From contig JAJEKV010000097.1 in NCBI GenBank assembly GCA_021234155.1, positions 932,001 through 996,000 of the forward strand: a stretch of 64,000 bases of DNA. The letters are read 5' to 3'. The notes under the pieces were generated by a model. It did not search any database, was not told the origin of the DNA, and saw only the letters and a program-made list of their open reading frames with translations. This stretch comes from Isoetes taiwanensis (lineage: Eukaryota; Streptophyta; Lycopodiopsida; Isoetales; Isoetaceae). Positions 23,071 through 37,259 of the stretch are shown here, piece by piece (position 1 is the stretch's first letter; each line of letters opens with the position of its first letter). The position numbers were made by a program, and so were the translations under genes.

Positions 23071-23215
23071 CGATAGCGCATTTGGCAAAGTGGGTGACTC
23101 GCAGCTAGAAAGTGCTAGCTCAAATCCTGCCTTGTGCATCTATCTTTTTTCATCCGTGTAATGATCATCTTTTGTACATATCAATAGAATACTCATATGG
23201 TATGAGTACTAATAG
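23071..23215 (+). mobile_element. tRNA-derived SINE-like copy 1
   Basis: Starts with a box-A-like TAGCGCATTTGGCAAAGTG and, about 40 bp on, a box-B-like GCTAGCTCAAATCCTGCC, followed by CTTGTGCATCTATCTTTTTT. A second copy at 56905-57035 aligns through both boxes and the 3' part (AATACTCATATGGTATGAG versus AATGCTCGTATGATACGAA). Internal pol III boxes plus a non-tRNA 3' body shared by two dispersed copies fit a SINE. Confidence 0.55.
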
Positions 23216-25021
23216 AAAATTTTGCAAGTGTTGCTCAAATCAGAGCCATAGCTTTAGCTACCTCAGGTAATGATTAAGTTGATTTTCATTTCTAACAAGA
23301 TCAAAACTATGTTCAATTTGTTAAGGACAATGCATTGACTAAAGAGAAGTGGTTGCAGATGACTTATTTTAGTTCATTTAGTTTAGCATGTTTAAGAGTT
23401 TCCACTATATATTTAGATCAATGTTGTGTGCCCAGAGAAAGATCTGGTACGTTCCCCTTATATAGCATACATTTACATACATATGTTAGGTAACCATTGT
23501 GTTCATGATGTTCATCAATGATTGTGTTCATGAGAATTTTATCATATTTCATCGGGCTCAAAAAATACTTCATTGTGCCAAAATTGGTAAAGCAATATAT
23601 ATAGATCTACTTTATAGGTTGAGTAACATGGCCGATAGACTAGGTCTAGGATTTTAACTTCGTGCTAGTTTCTAGCCTAATTATCTTAATTTCTATGCTT
23701 ATGAAAAAATGCAATGATGTTGAATAACATTACTATTTCCTCAATCCATATGCAATTTTGTTTGAGTTCATAACTTTCGTTGCGGTCGATCATTAAAATG
23801 ATGTTAGCTTTCTAAATTGGTCAATTGTAGGTCTCACAATGAGATTGCCCTATATATATTTATATTACTGAGATTAATTCTTAGATCGATGAAATGCTAA
23901 AACACATAGGCGCCAAAATTCAAAATGCAAAAGATCCAAGCAAATTGAAGCCTGACAAAGCGCCAAATTTCAAAATGCAAAACGAAGCCTGACAAATTAA
24001 ATCATGTAAGCCTGTGTGACAGCTATCAAAAGATGATACAACGGGTTGCTATATTATTTTATGTTGTGTGAATTCTCCCGTAGTATCAAAGATTTTATAG
24101 ATAAATTCATTCACCAAGATAGACGATCCAGTACACCTAGACAAATGTCCCATTTTTGTGTAATTGTGACTATATACACCCTCTAACAAGGGCACTTTTA
24201 GAAGCTTCACAACCATTCCCTTTCACTACTAGATTCTTAACACAAGGACAGATTCCCTTTATAAGTGCCAAATGTCCAAACATTTAAAGCATTAAAGAAT
24301 GATAGTATAATACCAATATCTTCCAAAAGTAGAAGCTGTTGTCATCAAATCCTTAAGAACATGACGGGCTCTATTTCTTACTTGCTATATATTATTCAGA
24401 ATTTATATGGATATAAATGGCATAGAGCATGCTTGATTTTTGTTCCTGATGGTGAGAAATCTTATATTTATACTTGTATGTGCATAGAAATTTGATATTG
24501 AACTTTGAGGAAAATCGTATTGTATGTTTTGTACTCATTTTTTGTAATACACGACTATGCACATACATATTTGTTTTTGTTGTATGCGGTGTGGATATAA
24601 TAGGTGATAAAGCTCGATATATACGGCCTGTAAACTGATAATGAGACGTTTATTAGTCAACACTGCTCTTGTAGTTGCTTGATGATGATCTCTCTAATTG
24701 AGAGGAATGTTTTACGCCCAACTATTCTTTTCTGGTAGTATTGATTTAATTTCTCCATATTCTGCTCGAATTTCCTTCCCTTGGTTGGACATCTATTACT
24801 AGAGCCTCCACATAGGTCACGTAGTTCATTTGTTTTTTTTGCCTCTGTGCACATAGTGAAAAGATCCTCAAAATAGCATCATAAGAGACAGAAAAATGAG
24901 AGATAAAGTTATGAGAATAAATTTTGAATTCTGAAACGCTATACATCCAATCGCCTGTAAATATTGTACTATTAATACATCAGTGACATTAAAAACTGCA
25001 GGTCCTGGCTCTGTTCATTCA
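23216..25021. other. Intergenic with one 50-bp tandem repeat
   Basis: CGCCAAAATTCAAAATGCAAA at 23911 is repeated at 23961 with the following GAAGCCTGACAAA (23911-23996). No gene or RNA recognised elsewhere. Confidence 0.4.
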
Positions 25022-25280
25022 AAGTACACGATATGTTGATGGATGGATAATGGTATTACAAAAATTAGCAGTAGCCATTCCAACTGAGGCCGCCTCTATA
25101 TTCGTAGAGTTTGTAGGAGAACAATCAGCTAAATCCAAAGGCTTTTAATATTAAGTATGCGATATGGTGATGGATGGACAATAGCATTACAAAAATTAGC
25201 AGTAGCCATTCCAACTGAGGCCGCCTCTGAATATGTAAAGTTTTATGAGAACAATCAATTAAATCTAAAGGTTTAGCATC
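25022..25280. repeat. 130-bp tandem duplication downstream of the IRX9H-like gene
   Basis: The segment from 25022 (GATATGTTGATGGATGG ... AACTGAGGCCGCCTCT) is repeated from 25152 with few changes. It begins about 110 bp past the stop codon, so it is likely in or just after the 3' UTR. Confidence 0.85.
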
Positions 25281-25392
25281 TGGTCGCTTTTAATTGGGAG
25301 AGTGGGATACGTTTTTGCAATGAGAACACTGTCATTTTGTGGCCAAGCCAAATTCCTTGTCATCAGTTGGATATAAGATGTAGCCAAGCAGA

Positions 25393-27394
25393 TCATATGT
25401 GAACAGTAGGCTCTAAACTCTTCTCCAACCTCCAGCCAGAGGGGTAATCTAAGTTTTGGGCTTCTAAATGAAGATGCCAAACCATTATCTTCAAACAGTT
25501 GCTAGGAAGGCCTTCCATTTGGCTTTCGCCCTCCTCCACGAGTTGCTCTATGAAGGTAGTTTCCTGCAAATACATACCCCTTACCAATCAATAAATTTAT
25601 ATGTATGATGCCTATTAATACTATCCAATCGAAAAGACAGGACTGCATTCAACCAAGGATGGAAATCGTTATCAGGCAAGCTTCTTAGTTCCAGAGATTC
25701 ATACAAATAATAGGGTATATTATGAGAAATATTTTTTGAAATAAATATTGACGACATGTTGCAGTCAAATATTTGGCAATACTAAAATCCCAGCAATATA
25801 AAGTCTTATAAGTGCAGAGCATGATTAAACTTGCAAAACGACAATCTATTGATTTGATGGGGATTTGTACCACTTGAATGTGTTTTCAGCACCAACCAAT
25901 GGAGCTAAACTTTAGTTTAAAATGCCTTTATTGATCCCATAAGGGTTCAGGATGGCCTTACCTTCTGCATGCTTTCAAAAAATTCATAATAAATGTAAAC
26001 AAACTTGCTTCCAGCATATCTCAGTGCTTCTTACCTTTATAATTCCAAGGCCATCTAGCCTCTAGATGATACAGAGCTGTTTTATTAATAAACAATATCC
26101 AGCATTTCTCATTATTAGCATTGGTTCTAATTGCAATTATCTGATGTCATTTGACTTATGTGTTGCTTTCATGATTTTACATATAACATGAAATAAAAGA
26201 AAAAGATTAACATATGCATAAAGGAAAATGCCACTTTCTGCATTTTCTTAAGAAGTGCAGGTAAGATAACCATACCTGAAAGCCTTCTTTGACTGTATCA
26301 AGTTGTCTAATAGGATCAAGATTTGGTCGTCGCCATCTTCTAGGATCCCAAAGAATTGTGCTATTGAATCCAAATCCTGACATATCAACATGAAATCTTC
26401 GCAACCTTTTGCTTTTCTCATTTGTATGCCAGCCAATCACTGTGTTCCCTTCACACACCGGGCCTTCTAGAATAGCCTTAGACTTGCTCTGTGCCAACAT
26501 TCCTACTGGCCAGGTCCCAAAACGCCTGAGGCAGAAAGTAAGCGTTGTCATCATAGCATTACAATAGTGCAAACGAAAAGACTAACTAGATCAAAATGAT
26601 GCTTACTTTATTTCCCTGAGCTGGTCAAAAAGCTCAAGTGAGTAGACATTGTCATCATCTGCAAAATACACTATTCCATCTAGCTGATGCTTTTCAATAT
26701 GCATCAAAGCAATATTCCTCTGATGTACTCCTCGATCCTTGAGATTTGTAAGGTTTTTCCCACACACCAGATGCCTATACATTACTCCTGTTTTCCTCAG
26801 AACGGCTGCAGTTTCTAGTGACTGAACAGGGGATTCAACCACTAGCCATAAGAGGGGAGCTGGAACTAACTTTAGAGTATGAGCCAAACGGGTTAAGTAA
26901 AGAGCTTGAAATGGGCGTGTATATGTTGGGGTGATTATTAGCAACAATTTCCTGGGGACCAGAGTTGAACTTTCATCAGGATGAATATTACTTGTATCAG
27001 TCTCTTTCAGCCGTATGCCATTAGAACTGTTGTTTGGTCCAGGTTCAATATCTGATCCAAAGCCCTGCGTAAATTCTTCCCTAGCAGCCCTTTTGTTTCC
27101 AACTTCTGGAGCAGTAATAAAATCTTTTTTGCTCAATGGGGTTAGTCCAATCCCAAATCCTAATATGAAGCAGAGAAAGAAATGGAAAAAGGGTTTTCTC
27201 CAGAAATGGCCTTTGGCTCTAGACTTCTCTAATGGTGTCTGTCTGGGACTCAGAAAAGAAAATGTAGGGGACGCTTCAGGCTGTGTATGGACAAAAAAAG
27301 CTTGAGGAGATGAAGTAGACAATGGAGATGCGTGTACTGGACTGCCATTTTGTAGAGACCGATCGTGAATAGATTGAACCCTTCTGAACGACAT
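25393..27394 (-). CDS. IRX9H-like: GT43 xylan xylosyltransferase, IRX9H/IRX9-L-like (3 exons)
   Basis: Three exons join in frame: 27394-26607, 26525-26276 and 25563-25393, all with GT-AG introns (donors GTAAGC and GTATGG). The product is 402 residues, close to Arabidopsis IRX9H/IRX9-L as I remember it. It is a type II Golgi membrane protein: a Ser/Pro-rich cytosolic tail of about 65 residues, a transmembrane stretch near residues 69-89 ([16 protein letters not shown]), a stem, then the GT43 domain from [20 protein letters not shown]. The acidic metal-binding motif is [49 protein letters not shown] and MVWHLHLEA follow. The family elongates the beta-1,4-xylan backbone together with IRX10 and IRX14 in a Golgi complex. 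YFADDDN and the [13 protein letters not shown] stretch place it with IRX9H rather than IRX14. The frame is intact, so I expect a working gene. The second intron is about 710 bp. Confidence 0.93.
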
Positions 27395-27399
27395 ATTTG

Positions 27400-29090
27400 A
27401 CTATCAAATATAGAAATTATCTATTACGTACTCCTCCTTTGTCGCATTTATCAAATAAACAGCAATGGAGAACTGCACTGCATACCTTAATCCTTCTGGA
27501 CCGATTCTTTCATCATCCTAGCTACGGATCTCTGTTCGATGACCCTATCCCTCCGACAAATATAGGCAAAACCTTACGACTAGGGGGATCAGTTTCATAC
27601 TTGACATTGCGCTGATTAAAATGATCCATAGAACTTAGGGAATTTGATTCTTGCAGTACCGGACTGATTTGTAGATCCGTTGATGAAATTATGCAGCAAA
27701 TATGAGCGCCAGTCCATTAAGCTCTGGCATTAGTTCGTGGTTTTCCTCGCAAGCCTATGGTTTCTAATATTTTTGCGTGTAAGCTTAAGTCGTAAAAGTT
27801 CTCTTAAGGCCTGTCGTCAACTTTAATTGCACGTTCAGGCGTGTAATAAACATAATTATTATTGGTGAGACCCAATTAATTTTAGAGATGATAATAATAT
27901 TGGTGAGACCTAATTTTAATTAATTTTCGAGATAATTTTCTGGCCAGTATTACAGTAACATTGTGACGAGCATGCCGAGTTGACCCTCCAGGCAACTCGG
28001 GATCTTGTCAAAACTTGCATATTCTAGCTTGTTAATGGTGGTGAAGAATTGAATCTTCCTTTTGCACAATTGAAACTTAAACCATTACTAGAAATCCATC
28101 CTCACTGAGATACAATATATTCCCACTATCCATCAAGAATACAAATCCAAAGGATGTATTATCCACAATACTCTCAATGTATATGCATAAACACTGCTAA
28201 GCAAGCTAAACAAAAGCTTTTTAACTCCAGATCACAACCACGATCCTCAGCTACATTGCTGCCATCCGCGCAACCACTGCCTTGCTTGTTCACTGCACAT
28301 GCACTTACTAGGGTTAGTCCTCGTGACTAAATGGGGATCCCTGGCTGCCTCTGCATGCATGGAAATACTCTGGAATCTTGGATACAAAGACATAAGCACA
28401 AGCAAACAAAAGATTCTAGGTGAGTATAGTACTAGACAATGACAACATAATCCAAGGAAATACCAAACTCTGAGCGACAAGAGCAAAGAACATAGCCAAA
28501 ATAACAAAACATCAGAAACATAGCTCCGGGACAATGGGAAGCTCAGCCAGCCTACATGCAGGCCCTGTTAGCAGAGAAATGCCCAGCCATCTCACATTCC
28601 GAGCCCCGTTGGCGGAGTTGGTGGGGTAAACCTCGTATGCGCATACCCTTCCCAGCCCACGTCTGGCGCTGGAGGACCTCTTACCATGGAGTCACAAGAG
28701 TTGACGTAGCCTCCGGATCAAGGAAACTACGCTCGGTGTCATAGTGCACAAGAATATATAATACAGAGAATCACAGATGAACATGAGCCGGGACATGAGC
28801 ATGCTGGAGCAACCTAGGCCACCGAACCTAGAAGTCCGACCCCGGAGGTTCCAATAGACATAATCAAATACCAAGACAACAGTAGAGCAATGCAAAGACC
28901 AAGACATGTGAAGTTCATTAGAATATTTTCTAAACATGTGCCTACATTATACTGCTGCTGATATTGCCCATACAACCTACTCATGTTGAAGCGAGCTCAG
29001 CGATGAAGACTAGAATAACAATTAGATGAAGAAATATCAAGTCATGTTACCACATTGATGTAAATCCAACGTCGTGCACTTTGTTGAACA
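27400..29090. other. Upstream region of the IRX9H-like gene, unassigned
   Basis: Contains the promoter of the minus-strand gene, but I cannot fix a TATA box. A GC-richer stretch at 28580-28880 may be an old repeat; no family recognised. Confidence 0.35.
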
Positions 29091-29099
29091 AAGTAGAGA

Positions 29100-29679
29100 T
29101 CTAAGTATTCTCCAATATGCAAAGCTTACTTTCGAATCATTTCCCCTATAAGGACTGCATACTGGAATTAATGAGGAAACATTTGCATACTTGGCAAAGA
29201 TATATTCCAATCATGTCTTGAAAAATGGCTTGATCCATGGAAGTGTACCAACTATCGTGGCCGAAGATGAGACTGTAATCAAGAGGGCTGTCCAATGGCG
29301 TGCTAGAGACGATAGTTTGGTAGGTTTTTGTGGGCTAAAAGAGGATCATGCTTGTATCACTGATTTTTTAGTTCATGTTGGGAGTGGGGAAGATGGCTAC
29401 AGAAATGTTATTGATGTATTTGGGATGAATATGGTTGCATATTATGCCCGTGTGATTATTGTGAATCCATTACATGCACGTTTGCCTAAACTTGTATTGT
29501 CCATACAGTTGACATGTAATAGGTTTGACCATAAGGCCATGAGATGTCAATGGGCTCAAATAGCACATTTCTGGAATTTACACTTAAGAAGCGTGTTAGA
29601 TCCACTAATTGGACACTCTTCCGATGGAGATGCACGTCGGAGGGCTTGTATGCTGGAAGATTACACTGCTGATGCATAA
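29100..29679 (+). pseudogene. Conserved hypothetical protein fragment, probably repeat-derived
   Basis: An open frame of 162 codons from 29191 (open also just upstream) reads VAEDETVIKRAVQWR, LVGFCGL, FLVHVGSGEDGYRNVIDVF, YARVIIVNPLHARLPKLVL, QLTCNRFDHKAMRCQW and DPLIGHSSDGDARRR. I recall similar hypothetical proteins in high copy in non-seed plants and animals, often next to transposase-like domains, but cannot give a family name. The many conserved acidic, His and Cys residues suggest a catalytic or metal-binding fold. No start, partner exon or polyA signal is obvious, so I treat it as a fragment. Confidence 0.5.
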
Positions 29680-29884
29680 GGAGCAACTTTGGTTAAAGAG
29701 GGGTTAAAGAATTGTTGTTGTTAAGGAGGGTTAAAGGTGAGTCATTCGTGTTGTAGGTTTGCATAAGTAGTACAAATAGTTTGCATATAGAGTGATAGTG
29801 AGTTGTAGTGAAGTGTATCCATTGCTGATACGTGAGTAAATTGGGTATTGATTGTGTTTCTGGTATTAAACATGTTATTGTTTG

Positions 29885-30065
29885 TCGATTTCTTATTTGG
29901 TTTCCTTTTGCAATATAACTCATCCAAATGGGAACAGTTCGATTTCTAATTTAGTTTCCTCTTGCACATTAACTCATCCAAATGGGAACCTTTTCCAAAT
30001 AGGAAACTTGTTGTTGTGATGTAAACCTTTTGCAAATAGGAAACTTGCTGTTGTGATGTAAACTG
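29885..30065. repeat. Short tandem repeats, ~44 and ~60 bp units
   Basis: AACTCATCCAAATGGGAAC recurs at about 29917 and 29971. AAATAGGAAACTTGTTGTTG near 29995 recurs near 30035 together with TGATGTAAAC. Confidence 0.75.
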
Positions 30066-30126
30066 ATGCAATTTAAAAATTCAGATTATGACTTTGGTTT
30101 TAGAAATGGCTGAGATCAATACACTT

Positions 30127-30388
30127 ACCCGGACACTTACCTTGTTCTAAAAACCCTGTTATATTCAAATATGAAAACCTGTTTTACAAAAAAAAGCAAG
30201 TGCAGACTGCAATACCCGGGCACTTACCTTGTTCTAAAAACTATGTTATATTCAAATATTAAAGCCTATTTTACAAAAAAAGCAAGTGCAGACTGCAAGC
30301 TTGCAGGGTTTTTACAAAAAGTTACAACACATTACAACAAAAAGCTTGCATGGTTTTTACAAAAAGTTACAACACATTACAGCAAAAA
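30127..30388. repeat. Two adjacent tandem arrays, 87-bp and 45-bp units
   Basis: Unit A (ACCCGG-CACTTACCTTG ... GCAAGTGCAGACTGCAA) starts at 30127 and 30214. Unit B (GCTTGCAGGGTTTTTACAAA ... ACAAAAA) starts at 30299 and 30344. Confidence 0.9.
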
Positions 30389-30560
30389 GCCAAGGGGGTT
30401 TCACATAGTTTTGGCCGTACAAACCATGTGAGTGACCCGAAAGGGTTTGTTTTCCCCTTAAATCGTACATATACTCGTACCTAGGGGTAGCTTTTTGGGA
30501 TTTTTAGGGCGATTTTGGCACTGTATGTGGCTGGAAAGGGGGTTTCTAGAAAAATTCAAA

Positions 30561-30729
30561 CACGTATACAAGGGGGTTTTTGCCGACCCCTTGCATGCAG
30601 GTGGCATACCCCCTATACAATAGGTGCATCCCCCGGGCAAAAAGCACGTCGTATATAGGGGTTTTTTCGTGACCCCTTGCACGCAGATGAGGTATCCCCA
30701 TATGCCTAGGTGAGACCCCCGGGGGCCTT
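30561..30729. repeat. ~85-bp tandem duplication, GC-rich
   Basis: Two copies contain GACCCCTTGCA-GCAG-TG and CCCCCGGG blocks in the same order, at 30561-30645 and 30646-30729. Confidence 0.7.
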
Positions 30730-30758
30730 GTGGATGAAAGGTAAGCTTAAAGACAGCA

Positions 30759-31565
30759 ATGGAGAGTTGCCCACGAGGCCAGACCCAGCTGTTTAACAAG
30801 CAATTCATGAAAAGTATACAAGGCTTAACGGGTAAAGAAACGCTGGATCTACAGAGCAAAATACTGGATGGGACTATCTTGCTCGGGAAGACAAGGGGCT
30901 CAAAGCTGCCGGATGCAAAGGACTACGCGATGATCCTGAAGAGACAACGTGCATTGGAAGAGGGCATCACAGAATTTTGCAATGTTGCCACCAACGCGGG
31001 CCAAGATTTTGAATACTATAAGGTGAAGGCCTCGCTTGATGATGATGATATCAAAGAATTAAACTGGCTATGCCAGTCCTACATCAATACCAATCTTAAA
31101 TAGATCGTCAAAACCGCCCCCTTTCTTGAACGTTATGGCACTTCTGAAGCGCAAGCTTGGATTCGGGGTGGTGCCACTAAAATGGATGATAGCTCCTCTC
31201 CTTACTTGGTAACCTTGGGTCACACGGGATTCGGTGGTCTGGAACTAGTGGCTGGGCCTATCGTCTTATTTGCCATGAATGTGATTGAAGATCCCACCTT
31301 ATTCTATGCAAAAGCAGATCTGGAACAGTGGTACAAGACGTGTCTGGATACTTTCAGTTTCCTGGTCTTCTGCATGTTGAGAAATGAGACAATTGCAGTC
31401 CCACAATGGGTAGCACATACTAATTTCAACAACAAAGTCTTGTATTCCATATATGAGCTGGAACGTGAGTGCAGAGTTGGCCTACCAAAGGCACTAACTT
31501 TTGCCAATATTATTTTGGTTTTGGTTTCAGATCACCTGCAGACTTCGTCAAGTGTATGTGGATAA
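30759..31565 (+). pseudogene. Unidentified ~268-codon reading frame with one in-frame stop
   Basis: Two open stretches, 30759-31103 and 31182-31565, lie in the same frame. The 78 bp between them is open too, so a single TAG at 31101-31103 interrupts one frame of about 268 codons. The product is globular in composition (...LPDAKDYAMILKRQRALEEG..., LVTLGHTGFGGLELVAGP, DLEQWYKTCLDTFSFLVF) and ends at a plausible intron/exon border (TTTTGGTTTCAG|ATCACC near 31531), after which RLRQVYVDKFMAPHGT continues briefly. I do not recognise it. Alternatives are a novel transposon protein or a lineage-specific host gene with a recent nonsense mutation. Confidence 0.5.
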
Positions 31566-32182
31566 GTTCATGGCCCCTCATGGAACCCTAAAAGGGCGAC
31601 AGGTCTATGGAGAATATGCCTTTACTTGACAAAGTCAGCAATGATGGTGTTGCGGGTCCAATACACAAGATTCCCATATAGCCTAGAGTTATCAAGTACT
31701 TTATTACATACAAGCTTGGTCGAGGGAGATCAGATTGTATGCGAGTGGTATACTATTCCATATGTTATGTAGAATGAAGCCAATATCTGTGGCTGGGAAG
31801 GACCTGATTGAAACCATTAAGTTGTACCTGGATCTACTTTATTACCATTTTCAAAATAGAAAGACAGATGGAAGCAGTAAGGATGAAGATGATTTAGATG
31901 GAGAAGAGAGAGATAACCAAGGTGAACCCTCATGTATTGAAGAGACGAACTGACAGCAGAACAAATAATGGAGAATCTTTGGCTGAGGTCAATACCGTTT
32001 CCAAGCTCGAATGTCTCAAGTTTTGATGTCTTTTGGCTTTACGGGGCTTTCTCGATTCGTGAGTCTACAAAGCCCCCCAAGTCTGAAAGCTTTTCACTTT
32101 CCCACATGGGAAGTCGAGAAAGCCTAACCTCCCTCTCCTCCCCCCTCCCCTCCCTCCCCTCCATCTTTGATATTACTAACTG

Positions 32183-33030
32183 ATGGCCTTTATGATTTCA
32201 GTGATATCGAAGAAATCAACCAGTATCAGAGTCACAGGGATCTTAGCGCAGTTTAGATGCACAAGAGGACACTGCTTCAAAAAAGATAGTTCGCAAGAAG
32301 GCATTGCTACAAAAATAGCTACAAGCCAGGACAAAGAACCTGAAAGAATTAAGATCCCGGCTCTAGATCCCGATCAAGAAATTTGGCCAGAGCCAAACTC
32401 GAACTGGAATCCAGAGGGGCCCAGAAAACTTGTAATTTTTTATGTCAATGGAGTCCTGGCTGCAATTACCAAGATGTCATATCCCTGAGCTCAACACCTC
32501 ACAGAAGCCGTCAAAACACAAAATAAGATCGTCTATCCTCGGCCCCAAACAAAAGAAATTATTGACTGATGTCTGGACTGGGGGATTCGAAGTAGCCATA
32601 TGGTATGGCAAAGAGAAATGTTGGCAATATCCTTAGCATGCTTGGCCTGCCCGTTTTGAAGTTGAAGTTTGTTTGGAGCAATGAAAAGGTCAAGCACATG
32701 AATGATCTCGATCCGGCCATCACAAAAAGGAAGCCTATTATGGTGAAAAGGCTCGAAAGAGTTTATGAAGCTTACCAGGATTTCAACAAACACAACGCTA
32801 TTATCATAGGCAACAACGCCTACAAATGTTATCATAACTCGGATAATGCCATTATTGTAAAAAGTTATCGACCAAAAGAGTAAGAAAAGGATAAGTAGTT
32901 ATCTTATGATCTCGTTTCGGTATTGGCTGAGTCCCTGTTTTCCATTCTGATGGCTGATGTACTAAGGAACTATCCGAAACACAAGGAGGTTGATGCAGAG
33001 AGCAACGAAATCATGAGGGCTATGGAGTGA
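32183..33030 (+). pseudogene. FCP1/NIF-type HAD phosphatase relic, catalytic residues lost
   Basis: The N-terminal part reads GPRKLVIFYVNGVLA, aligning with the LVxFDxNGxL HAD motif I of plant FCP1-homology proteins but with Tyr in place of the nucleophilic Asp. After a frameshift near 32605-32635 it continues GNILSMLGLPVLKLKFVWSN, ITKRKPIMVKRLERVYEA and NKHNAIIIGNNAYKCYHNSD. Family members have IDDSPYK there, so the motif with two Asp has become GN. A short in-frame tail to about 33028 follows a TAA. FCP1-like proteins dephosphorylate RNA polymerase II CTD or related substrates; this copy cannot. Region 31960-32180 just upstream is T/C-rich and may be an intron ending in a polypyrimidine tract (TTTATGATTTCAG). 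Confidence 0.65.
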
Positions 33031-36372
<3,342 letters not shown>

Positions 36373-36486
36373 GCTTCCATGTACAATAGACAAATTGGTG
36401 GAGTACACTATGGAGGGAGAAAGCTTCCATGTACAAATAGACAAATTGGTGGAGTACACTATGGAGTGATATGGAGGGAGAAAGCA
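36373..36486. repeat. 50-bp tandem duplication
   Basis: CTTCCATGTACAATAGACAA followed by ATTGGTGGAGTACACTATGG is repeated at 36423, with an extra A and a 12-bp insertion in the second unit. Confidence 0.9.
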
Positions 36487-37086
36487 AAGTGAATCCGAAA
36501 CTTAGCACTGAAGGGTTTAGCGTCCAACTGGAATGTGCAGGCTACATACAATCTGTGGAATACAAATGTAGGATGTTGTGGTTGGCTTTTAAACTAAACG
36601 GCAATAGGCAACAGAATAAGACTCAAAATCATGGGATTGAAGGGTACTGCATGACAGTCCCTGGTTGATTGGCGAATAACACTGGCTTTCTAGAAGCACA
36701 AATGTGTCTTGCATGGAACATCAGAGACTATATGTCAAACATGGCCCTTTCTTGGATGACATATAGTGGAACATTACACAATGCAAGACAGGCGCCCTGA
36801 TGATTCTAGCTAACTCATGACTTATGAGAATGCTCAGTCCCTAAACTAAGACATGACTATAGCTTGTATAGGTATGCCAAGTCATCCATATAGCTATATC
36901 AGATTGGGATGTCATCGCAGAGCAACCTAGCTGCTAATAGCTTTGAGGTCTATGTCGACTTGAGAATCATAACCCCCAATGTTTTGTGGGTTAAAAGATA
37001 TAGAGAACTTGGAACTCTGATTTGTAACCTTAGAACTTAGACTGCTACATGATTTCAGTATAAGTGCTTTAACTTGGAGGGGTTGC

Positions 37087-37255
37087 AAGGACATTTAGCA
37101 TGTCGGTCTATACTAGGCTTTTGAATTTTCGTATAACCCCATGCACATTAATGTTCAAGGCATGTTTTTTGCAAGGACATTTAGTCTGTCGGTATATACT
37201 GCTTTTGAATTTTTGTATAACCCCATGAGAATTAATGTTTAAGGCATGAAAACAA
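37087..37255. repeat. 86-bp tandem duplication
   Basis: AAGGACATTTAG-TGTCGGT-TATACT...GTATAACCCCATG occurs at 37087 and again at 37173 with about 10% differences. Confidence 0.85.
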
Positions 37256-37259
37256 TGGT

